Positions 1 to 5,151 of a stretch of 5,151 nt of DNA are shown one piece after another (the stretch's first letter is position 1; each line of letters opens with the position of its first letter). The stretch lies in assembly GCA_900554525.1 (NCBI GenBank), contig USHL01000116.1:1-5151 (forward strand), in the 5' to 3' direction. The translations under genes and the position numbers were made by a program. The notes below the pieces were generated by a model. It ran no database searches, had not been told where the DNA came from, and worked only from the letters and a program-made list of their open reading frames with translations. Source of the DNA: an uncultured Oscillospiraceae bacterium (lineage in GTDB: Bacteria > Bacillota > Clostridia > Oscillospirales > Acutalibacteraceae).

Positions 1-978
1 TGCCTTGAACATGCTGGTCGGGTTGGCGTATGCGCCGCGGCCGGTCTCGATCATACGCGGAGCCGAGCCGTGTATCGCTTCAAACATAGCGTAAACATCG
101 CCTAAATTGGCGCTGCCCGCCGTGCCGACGCCGCCCTGAATCTGAGCCGCCTCGTCGGTGATTATATCGCCGTAGAGGTTAGGCAGCACGAAAACCTGGA
201 AATTGCTTCTGGTGCGCTCGTTGACAAGGTTTGCGGTCATAATGTCGATATACCAGTCCTCCGCCTCAATGCCGGGATAATCTTTTGCCACCTCATGGCA
301 GATATCGGAGAACTTGCCGTCGGTCTTCTTCATAATATTAGCCTTGGTGACAATGGCAACCTTGGTCTTGCCGTTGTTCTTGGCATATTCAAAGGCCGCA
401 CGGGCAATACGCTTTGTACCCTCGTTGGTGGTAACCTTAAAGTCGAAGGCTAACGTATCGGGAATTTCAACGCCGCGGCTGCCGAGCACATATTCACCCT
501 CGGTATTCTCACGGAAGAAAGTCCAGTCTATTCCGAGCTCCGGCACCGAAACCGGACGGACGTTGGCGTATAAGTCAAGCTCGCGGCGCATAGCGACGTT
601 GGCGCTTTCCAAAGTACCGCCCTTTAAAGTAGTGGTCGGAGCTTTCAGGATAACATTGCAGGCCTTTATCTCTGCCAGCACATCGTCGGGAATGGCCTGA
701 TTATGGGCGATGCGGTTTTCAATGGTAAGCCCCTCTATCGTGCGCAGCTCGATTTTTCCCGCCGCGATTTCGTCCTTTAATATAAACTGCAAAAGCCTTT
801 CGGATTCCGCCGAGATTATCGGCCCTATGCCGTCGCCGCCGCAGACGCCGATTATTATTTTATCGAGCTTGGAATAATCCGTATAGCGGTTGTCCTGCTC
901 CATGCGGCGCTCACGGGCAATCTGCTCGGTCAAAAGTGTGCGGAATTGCTCTACCGCCGCGTTGATGTACTGTTCCAT
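1..978 (-). CDS. icd: Isocitrate dehydrogenase, IDH/IPMDH family (3' end cut by window edge)
   Basis: Oxidatively decarboxylates isocitrate to 2-oxoglutarate, the last step encoded here. The 326 visible residues lack an estimated 60 C-terminal residues. After an N-terminal extension of about 40 residues comes the GGDGIGP motif (47-53). The substrate signature S125-x-N127-x3-R131-x9-R141 matches the spacing of E. coli Icd Ser113/Asn115/Arg119/Arg129 and favours isocitrate over isopropylmalate. Further catalytic features are ENTEGEY (Tyr163), the TKAN lysine (Lys212), and metal-binding Asp245, Asp271 and Asp275. The coenzyme loop after HGSAP begins Arg-Met, not the Asp-Ile usual in NAD-dependent relatives, and is longer, so cofactor choice is uncertain. 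The ATG at 978 was chosen because GGAAGG lies 9 nt upstream; Met26 has no Shine-Dalgarno. It follows the aconitase stop by 2 bases. Isopropylmalate or homoisocitrate dehydrogenase is the alternative, made less likely by the Ser/Asn signature and the neighbours. Confidence 0.88.
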   Translation of the reverse strand, partial: MEQYINAAVEQFRTLLTEQIARERRMEQDNRYTDYSKLDKIIIGVCGGDGIGPIISAESERLLQFILKDEIAAGKIELRTIEGLTIENRIAHNQAIPDDVLAEIKACNVILKAPTTTLKGGTLESANVAMRRELDLYANVRPVSVPELGIDWTFFRENTEGEYVLGSRGVEIPDTLAFDFKVTTNEGTKRIARAAFEYAKNNGKTKVAIVTKANIMKKTDGKFSDICHEVAKDYPGIEAEDWYIDIMTANLVNERTRSNFQVFVLPNLYGDIITDEAAQIQGGVGTAGSANLGDVYAMFEAIHGSAPRMIETGRGAYANPTSMFKA

Positions 979-980
979 AT

Positions 981-2909
981 TTATCTACCTTCCTTTGTAT
1001 ATTTAAGCAGTCCGCCTGCTTTGAGTATTGCCTTCTGCCTTTCGGTAAACGAGCAGCAAAGCGTAAAGCTTTCGCCCGTAGTTTCGTCATTTAAGGTCAT
1101 CTCACCGTTATCCATACCCTCAAAAACGCCGCTGACAGAGAGCATATCGCCCTGATTAAGCCTGTCGTAATCCTCGGGATTTTTAAATGTAAGCGGCATT
1201 ATGCCGGCGTTTATCAGGTTTGCAACGTGTATACGCGCAAAGCTTTTGGTAATGACCGCGCGCACGCCCAGATAAAGCGGGACCAGCGCCGCATGCTCAC
1301 GCGAGGAGCCCTGACCGTAATTGCTGCCGCCGACTATAATGCTGCGTCCAAGCTTTTTGGCGCGCTCCGGGAAGGTCTCGTCGCAGACAGCGAAGCAGAA
1401 CTGCGAAAGGTGCGGAATATTCGAGCGGTAGGGCAGAATCTTCGCTCCTGCCGGCATAATATGGTCGGTGGTGATATTATCTCCGACCTTTAGCACCAGC
1501 TCGGCCTTTAATTCGTCCTCCTGCGGTGCTGCGTCCGGGAACGGCTTGATATTCGGCCCGCGCATCACCTCAAGATTTTTCGCCTCTTCCGGAGACGCAG
1601 GCGGAATAACGGCGCTGTCATCTATCTTAAATGACTTCGGCATTATAATTTCCGGCATATCTCCGAGCAGCCTCGGGTCAGTAATCTCACCGGTAAGCGC
1701 CGCGGCAACCGCGGTTTCGGGCGAAACAAGATATACCTGCGCGTCGGCAGTACCGCTTCTGCCGATAAAGTTGCGGTTAAAGGTACGTAAGGAAACGCCC
1801 GCCGAATTAGGTGAAAAGCCCATACCGATACATGGGCCGCAGGCACATTCGAGAACTCTCGCCCCGCTTGCCAGAATATCGCTTAACGCGCCGCAGTCGG
1901 CGAGCATTGAAAGCACCTGCTTGGAGCCGGGTGAAATCGAAAGGCTGACCGACGGAGAAATGGTTTTGCCCTTTAAAAGCGCCGCGACTTTAAGCATATC
2001 GAACAGCGAGGAATTGGTGCAGGAGCCGATGCAGACCTGATCCACCTTAGTGCCCTTCAGGCTTTCGACCGTAACGATATTGTCCGGGCTGTGGGGGCAG
2101 GCTATAAGCGGCTTCAATTCGGAAAGGTTGATTTCGATTACTTTATCGTATACTGCGTCGGGGTCGCTCGAAAGCTCGATATAATCCTCGCCTCTTCCTT
2201 CGGCCTCCAAAAATGCCCTGGTAATTTCATCCGACGGGAAAATAGAGGTGGTGGCGCCGAGCTCGGTGCCCATATTGGTAATGGTTGCGCGCTCAGGGAC
2301 CGAAAGGGATTTTATACCCTCGCCGCCCCATTCGATGATAGCGCCCACGCCGCCCTTAACAGAAAGTATGCGGAGTATTTCAAGGCTTATATCCTTAGCG
2401 GTGACAAACGGATTCAGCTTACCGGTAAGGTTGACCTTATACATTTTCGGCATTGTTATGTAATAAGCGCCGCCGCCCATCGCGACCGCGACATCAAGAC
2501 CGCCCGCGCCCATCGCCAGCATACCGATTCCGCCGCCCGTAGGAGTATGGCTGTCGGAGCCTATGAGGGTTTTGCCCGGCTTGCCGAAGCGCTCAAGGTG
2601 AACCTGGTGGCAGATGCCGTTGCCGGGGCGGGAAAAATATATCCCGTGCTTTTTGGCGACCGACTGAATATAGCGGTGGTCGTCGGCGTTTTCAAAGCCA
2701 GACTGTAATGTATTGTGGTCTATGTAGGCGACGCTCCGTTCGGTCTTTACGCGGTCTAACCCCATAGTTTCGAACTCGAGATACGCCATAGTGCCGGTGG
2801 CGTCCTGCGTCAAGGTCTGGTCGATTTTCAAAGCGACCTCGCTGCCGACAGTCATGTCGCCGCTCAGCATATGCGATTTGATGATTTTCTGTGCAATTGT
2901 GTAGCCCAT
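981..2909 (-). CDS. acn: Aconitate hydratase (short, single-chain, Aquifex-type)
   Basis: Isomerises citrate to isocitrate through cis-aconitate with a [4Fe-4S] cluster; expected in the cytoplasm. The 642 residues carry the catalytic domains first (about 1-430), with the GSDSHT motif at 117-122. Cluster ligands are Cys297 (SCTNS) and Cys357/Cys360 (CxxC in CACGPC). RNFIGR (379-384) supplies the two arginines of the aconitase substrate site. A swivel domain follows (about 465-640) with GGSNYGQGSSREHA, where the Ser-Ser-Arg at 535-537 includes the conserved catalytic serine. It is much shorter than AcnA (about 890 residues) and resembles the roughly 640-residue class called Aquifex-type. Large and small domains are fused, unlike two-subunit LeuC/LeuD enzymes. 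The ATG is preceded by AAGGA 9 nt upstream, inside the 3' end of the regulator gene, whose stop lies 5 bases away. Homoaconitase is the main alternative; the citrate synthase and IDH neighbours favour aconitase. No key residue is missing. Confidence 0.93.
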   Translation of the reverse strand: MGYTIAQKIIKSHMLSGDMTVGSEVALKIDQTLTQDATGTMAYLEFETMGLDRVKTERSVAYIDHNTLQSGFENADDHRYIQSVAKKHGIYFSRPGNGICHQVHLERFGKPGKTLIGSDSHTPTGGGIGMLAMGAGGLDVAVAMGGGAYYITMPKMYKVNLTGKLNPFVTAKDISLEILRILSVKGGVGAIIEWGGEGIKSLSVPERATITNMGTELGATTSIFPSDEITRAFLEAEGRGEDYIELSSDPDAVYDKVIEINLSELKPLIACPHSPDNIVTVESLKGTKVDQVCIGSCTNSSLFDMLKVAALLKGKTISPSVSLSISPGSKQVLSMLADCGALSDILASGARVLECACGPCIGMGFSPNSAGVSLRTFNRNFIGRSGTADAQVYLVSPETAVAAALTGEITDPRLLGDMPEIIMPKSFKIDDSAVIPPASPEEAKNLEVMRGPNIKPFPDAAPQEDELKAELVLKVGDNITTDHIMPAGAKILPYRSNIPHLSQFCFAVCDETFPERAKKLGRSIIVGGSNYGQGSSREHAALVPLYLGVRAVITKSFARIHVANLINAGIMPLTFKNPEDYDRLNQGDMLSVSGVFEGMDNGEMTLNDETTGESFTLCCSFTERQKAILKAGGLLKYTKEGR

Positions 2910-2914
2910 TCTTC

Positions 2915-3556
2915 TTAGTCCTTTCCGATAATATGCTTATATGCGTTTTCGATGTGCTCGGCGGTATACTTTGCCGCAAGCTCAGCATTTCCCGCCTCGA
3001 CAGCCTCGAAAATTTTACGGTGCTCCTCTACCGACGCCTCGGCGCGGCTGCTGCTTTCTATCGACGCGCGGCGGTATTTGAGTATTTTTTTATGCAAAGG
3101 CATCAGGGTGTCGTAAAAAGCCGTGCTTCCGCTCAGCTTATACAGCACGCGGTGAAAACGGCTGTCCATCTGCCGTATCTGATCCTTATTTTGTTTTTTA
3201 AGATAAAATTCCTGAAACTCAAGCGCCTCACGCAGCTCCTTAAGCTGTTCGGGAGTACGGTTCTCCGCCGCCAGTGAAGCCGCGAGCGTTTCGAGATTTT
3301 TTCTGATAAGAAATATATCTTCAAGGTCCTTTTCGCTTATCCCGATGACTACCGAGCCCTTGCCCGATTCCTCGATTATATGCTCCTGACCGAGCCTGCG
3401 CAAAGCTTCCCTTATCGGAGTACGGCTGACGCCGAGTTCTGCGCTCAGCCTGCTTTCGGTCAGGATCTCTCCGCGCGGATATTTTCCGCTTAAAATATCG
3501 TTTTCAAGCTGCTCGAACACCTGATCCGCAAGCGAGACAGTTTTATGCTCTATCAT
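2915..3556 (-). CDS. GntR-family transcriptional regulator, FadR/FCD subfamily
   Basis: A 213-residue predicted DNA-binding repressor or activator. The N-terminal winged helix-turn-helix (about 8-73) carries the classic recognition region GVSRTPIREALRRL (42-55). The rest is an all-helical FCD ligand domain (about 78-208). Its metal set looks complete: Asp131, His135, His179 and His201. The spacings of 4, 44 and 22 are close to those of the FCD protein TM0439 (4, 43, 22). FCD regulators usually sense organic acids, often held by the bound metal, so citrate or a related acid is a reasonable but untested effector. The start is at 3556 because AAGGAGG lies 7 nt upstream; a start at 3655 would overlap the citrate synthase gene and add 33 residues ahead of the wHTH. 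The gene is embedded between citrate synthase and aconitase, which suggests autoregulation of the operon through the inverted repeat at the promoter. Confidence 0.9.
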   Translation of the reverse strand: MIEHKTVSLADQVFEQLENDILSGKYPRGEILTESRLSAELGVSRTPIREALRRLGQEHIIEESGKGSVVIGISEKDLEDIFLIRKNLETLAASLAAENRTPEQLKELREALEFQEFYLKKQNKDQIRQMDSRFHRVLYKLSGSTAFYDTLMPLHKKILKYRRASIESSSRAEASVEEHRKIFEAVEAGNAELAAKYTAEHIENAYKHIIGKD

Positions 3557-3563
3557 ATGTAAT

Positions 3564-3570
3564 CCTCCTT
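3564..3570 (-). promoter_or_regulatory. Shine-Dalgarno of the GntR gene, overlapping the citrate synthase stop
   Basis: AAGGAGG reads on the minus strand 7 nt before the ATG at 3556. Its first base is the last base of the upstream TGA stop (3572-3570). The site fixes the regulator start and suggests translational coupling of the two genes. Confidence 0.88.
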
Positions 3571-4943
3571 CACGCTTTGAATCTTCCCACGGAAAGCTCT
3601 TCAATCTTTTTTTCAAGCTCTCCGTTGGATATAGCGGTCTGGCGGCCGTCCTCATACTCGGAATCTATCCAGCCCTTCAGCGCCAGAACGAGCGGATCCT
3701 TTTTGTCTATGGCCTTGTCACCTTTAAGACCGTAGTTGTTGTTTATCCAGTAAGCTATACCCGCAAGACCACTTGTCTTGCCGACCGCGACCGAGGCGGG
3801 GCGGCCAAGTATCTTTTCGGTATCGAAGATATTGTAAATCTCTTCATCCTTCAGAAGCCCGTCGGCGTGAATACCCGCGCGGGTAACATTGAAGTTTCTG
3901 CCGACAAACGGGGTCATCGGCGGTATATCATAGCCTATTTCATTTTTAAAATACTCGGCTATTTCGGTTATCGCCGAGGTATCCATACCGTCAAGCGATC
4001 CGCGCAGCGATGCATACTCCATCACCATTGCCTCAAGCGGAACGTTGCCGGTGCGCTCTCCTATTCCCAGAAGCGAGCAGTTGACCGCCGAAGCGCCGTA
4101 AAGCCAGGCGGTAGACGCATTGGCAACCGCTTTATAAAAATCGTTGTGGCCGTGCCATTCAAGCATTTCGCTCGGTACATCGGAATAATGCTGCAAGCCG
4201 TAAATTATACCCGGCACACTGCGCGGCAGAGCCACCTCAGGATAAGGCACGCCGTAGCCCATCGTATCGCAGGCACGTATCCTCACAGGTATTTTGGCGT
4301 CAGCCGACATTTTCATCAGCTCGTTGACAAAAGGCACAACAAAGCCGTAAAAATCCGCACGGGTTATATCCTCAAGATGACAGCGCGGCATTACCCCTGC
4401 CTCAAAAGCATCGGCAACAGCTGTAAGATAGGTCTTCATAGCCTGACTGCGCGACATTTTGAGCTTTTTGAAGATATGGTAATCACTGCACGAGACCAAA
4501 ATCCCGGTTTCTCTTATTCCTAAATCTTTTACCAGCCTGAAATCCTCGCGGCTTGCACGTATCCATGTAGTAATTTCAGGAAATTTAAGCCCCAGCGACT
4601 GACAGCGTTCAAGCGCCTCCCTGTCCTTTTTGCTGTAAACGAAAAATTCGGTCTGACGGATGATGCCGTAAGGTCCGCCCAGCTTTGACATCAGCTTATA
4701 AAGCTCGACTATCTGCTCCACGGTATACGGCTCGACCGACTGCTGGCCGTCTCTTAAAGAGGTGTCGGTAATCCAAATATCCTTAGGCATTCCCATAGGT
4801 ACGCGTCGGTGATTGAAAGCCACGCGCGGCACATCGGAATATGTATAAAAATCACGGTAAAGGTTAGGCTCCTCCACATCCTGAAGAGAATATTTGTAGG
4901 TATCCTGCTCAAGAAGGTTGCTTTTAGGGGAAAGCTCCAGCAC
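3570..4943 (-). CDS. Re-type citrate synthase (isopropylmalate/homocitrate synthase family)
   Basis: Predicted to condense acetyl-CoA with oxaloacetate to citrate, replacing the Si-type GltA used by most bacteria. The 457 residues have an N-terminal segment of about 50, then an HMGL/LeuA-type TIM barrel. The barrel carries DTSLRDGQQ (60-68, with metal-site Arg64/Asp65), HGHND (264-268, with the HxH metal pair) and GIGERTGN (293-300). A C-terminal subdomain includes AGIHADG (356-362). There is no LeuA leucine-binding domain. Family members of this kind, first shown in Clostridium kluyveri, are divalent-metal dependent and oxygen sensitive. The start is taken as the GTG at 4943: AGGAG lies 8 nt before it, whereas the in-frame GTG at 4952 overlaps that same AGGAG. 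It is the first gene of the operon and is followed by the regulator, aconitase and IDH. Homocitrate synthase is the main alternative by sequence alone; the isocitrate signature of the downstream dehydrogenase argues for citrate. Confidence 0.87.
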   Translation of the reverse strand: MLELSPKSNLLEQDTYKYSLQDVEEPNLYRDFYTYSDVPRVAFNHRRVPMGMPKDIWITDTSLRDGQQSVEPYTVEQIVELYKLMSKLGGPYGIIRQTEFFVYSKKDREALERCQSLGLKFPEITTWIRASREDFRLVKDLGIRETGILVSCSDYHIFKKLKMSRSQAMKTYLTAVADAFEAGVMPRCHLEDITRADFYGFVVPFVNELMKMSADAKIPVRIRACDTMGYGVPYPEVALPRSVPGIIYGLQHYSDVPSEMLEWHGHNDFYKAVANASTAWLYGASAVNCSLLGIGERTGNVPLEAMVMEYASLRGSLDGMDTSAITEIAEYFKNEIGYDIPPMTPFVGRNFNVTRAGIHADGLLKDEEIYNIFDTEKILGRPASVAVGKTSGLAGIAYWINNNYGLKGDKAIDKKDPLVLALKGWIDSEYEDGRQTAISNGELEKKIEELSVGRFKA

Positions 4944-4951
4944 TGTAATCA

Positions 4952-4957
4952 CTCCTA
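4952..4957 (-). promoter_or_regulatory. Shine-Dalgarno deciding the citrate synthase start
   Basis: The minus strand reads TAGGAGTGATTACAGTG, with AGGAG at 4956-4952. It lies 8 nt before the GTG at 4943 but includes the first base of the in-frame GTG at 4952, which therefore cannot be the main start. Confidence 0.75.
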
Positions 4958-4968
4958 CACCTGTATTT

Positions 4969-4986
4969 GTGTATACAATTATACAC
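4969..4986. promoter_or_regulatory. Candidate operator: inverted repeat over the -10 box and transcription start
   Basis: GTGTATA-CAAT-TATACAC is a perfect 7-bp inverted repeat with a 4-bp spacer; beyond one mismatch on each side, a flanking TT/AA extends the symmetry. It covers the whole -10 hexamer and the predicted start site. Inside it the minus strand reads TTGTATACAC, close to the GTATAC-centred operators common for FCD-type GntR proteins. Binding by the GntR protein encoded in this operon would block RNA polymerase. The repeat is directly visible; assigning it to this regulator is inference. Confidence 0.5.
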
Positions 4987-5006
4987 TAATATATATACTT
5001 TGTCAA
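4978..5006 (-). promoter_or_regulatory. Consensus sigma-A promoter of the operon
   Basis: TTGACA (5006-5001), a 17-bp spacer and TATAAT (4983-4978) match the consensus at every position. Transcription should begin near 4970-4972, leaving a leader of about 28 nt before the GTG at 4943. That is too short for a riboswitch or attenuator, so control is more likely by protein binding at the promoter. Confidence 0.88.
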
Positions 5007-5013
5007 GCCGAGA

Positions 5014-5043
5014 TTGCATAACAGAGGAAAAATTAAGTATATT
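5014..5043 (+). promoter_or_regulatory. Weak candidate promoter for the plus-strand small ORF
   Basis: TTGCAT (5014-5019) and TATATT (5038-5043) are separated by 18 bp and lie 23 bases before the ATG at 5067. The -10 matches 5 of 6 bases but the -35 only 3 of 6, in AT-rich DNA where such matches arise by chance. Confidence 0.2.
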
Positions 5044-5066
5044 AATTCAGTAAGGTGAGTGAAAAA

Positions 5067-5126
5067 ATGGATTATTTATATGTTATTATAACATCCTTTG
5101 TTTGTTACAATATATTTGCCGGGTAA
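5067..5126 (+). CDS. Possible 19-residue hydrophobic peptide
   Basis: The ORF reads MDYLYVIITSFVCYNIFAG and then stops. It has a credible Shine-Dalgarno, AAGGTGAG at 5052-5059, ending 7 nt before the ATG. The peptide is almost wholly hydrophobic or aromatic, with one acidic residue at position 2, and could form a short membrane helix. The stop codon runs into the 5' arm of a strong hairpin, giving a compact ORF-plus-terminator unit. It is divergent from the citrate synthase operon. Small hydrophobic peptides of this kind include type I toxins and leader peptides, but I do not recognise a family. AT-rich intergenic DNA readily yields 20-codon ORFs, so the ribosome binding site and hairpin are the main support. 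Confidence 0.3.
   Translation: MDYLYVIITSFVCYNIFAG
5080..5094. repeat. AT-rich 15-bp palindrome
   Basis: ATGTTAT-T-ATAACAT has perfect 7-bp arms around one central base. It lies inside the possible small ORF, about 75 bp upstream of the operon's -35 box. It may be a regulator site or chance symmetry in AT-rich DNA. Confidence 0.35.
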
Positions 5127-5150
5127 AGCACACCAGCCAGGTGTGCTTTA
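5124..5150 (+). terminator. Strong stem-loop, probable intrinsic terminator (window edge)
   Basis: TAAAGCACACC (5124-5134) pairs perfectly with GGTGTGCTTTA (5140-5150) around an AGCCA loop. This is an 11-bp stem with a GC-rich core, A-rich at its 5' foot and T-rich at its 3' foot. Such symmetry suits a terminator in either direction. Only one base after the stem is visible on the plus strand, so the U-tract cannot be judged. On the minus strand the stem is followed by CCCGG, which argues against termination in that direction. Confidence 0.55.
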
Positions 5151-5151
5151 T

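Noticed and set aside
314..2708. Several plus-strand ORFs of 70-205 codons opposite the IDH and aconitase genes
   Set aside because: They lie antisense to genes with complete catalytic motifs, have no recognisable domains and read as low-complexity shadow translations.
2915..3655. Longer start for the GntR regulator at 3655
   Set aside because: It would overlap the citrate synthase gene by 86 bases and add residues without wHTH character, while the start at 3556 has an ideal Shine-Dalgarno.
3867..4523. A 218-codon plus-strand ORF opposite the citrate synthase gene
   Set aside because: It is a shadow of a well-supported coding sequence; its Arg/His-rich translation has no domain pattern.
981..4943. 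Homocitrate, homoaconitase and homoisocitrate pathway (lysine or coenzyme B type)
   Set aside because: The dehydrogenase has the isocitrate-type Ser-x-Asn signature and the aconitase is a single chain; homoaconitases of this route are often two subunits. Kept only as an alternative.
4944..4972. Riboswitch, T-box or leader-peptide attenuator upstream of the operon
   Set aside because: The predicted leader is only about 28 nt and shows no stem-loop or regulatory ORF.
4983..4986. Extended -10 (TGnTATAAT) element
   Set aside because: The TG directly abuts TATAAT without the intervening base, so the spacing is wrong.
1..5151. Mobile element, CRISPR, tRNA or novel defence system
   Set aside because: No transposase, integrase, direct-repeat array, tRNA-like fold or defence domain is visible; nearly all the sequence is core metabolic coding DNA.

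Overview
The window holds one compact operon on the minus strand. It encodes the oxidative branch of an incomplete TCA cycle, from acetyl-CoA and oxaloacetate through citrate and isocitrate to 2-oxoglutarate. Read 5' to 3' on the minus strand, the order is: a consensus sigma-A-type promoter (about 5006-4978), a Re-type citrate synthase (4943-3570), a FadR/FCD-type GntR regulator (3556-2915), a 642-residue aconitase (2909-981), and an isocitrate dehydrogenase (from 978) that runs off the left edge with 326 residues visible. Gaps between genes are 13, 5 and 2 bases. Each gene has a purine-rich Shine-Dalgarno sequence in or just after the end of the previous gene, so one polycistronic mRNA is very likely.

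The likely host is an anaerobic Firmicute of class Clostridia. The grounds are the HMGL/LeuA-family citrate synthase in place of the usual Si-type GltA, the strong AAGGAGG-type ribosome binding sites, the perfect TTGACA-N17-TATAAT promoter, and the short single-chain aconitase. Genus cannot be read from the window. In such anaerobes this branch mainly supplies 2-oxoglutarate for glutamate synthesis.

The regulator sits between the first and second enzymes. It has an intact wHTH and a complete Asp-His-His-His metal set in the FCD domain. An inverted repeat (GTGTATA-N4-TATACAC) overlaps the -10 box and the predicted transcription start. The simplest model is a self-regulating operon in which the GntR protein represses its own promoter and responds to a carboxylate, possibly citrate or isocitrate; the ligand and the binding are inference.

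The right end (about 5007-5151) is AT-rich intergenic DNA. It contains a possible 19-codon hydrophobic ORF on the plus strand with a good Shine-Dalgarno, followed directly by an 11-bp perfect hairpin at the window edge. There are no tRNA or rRNA genes, CRISPR arrays, insertion sequences or integrase genes. The core is ordinary metabolism in a less common form; the points most worth a second look are the operator/regulator pair, the cofactor loop of the dehydrogenase and the tiny ORF with its hairpin.
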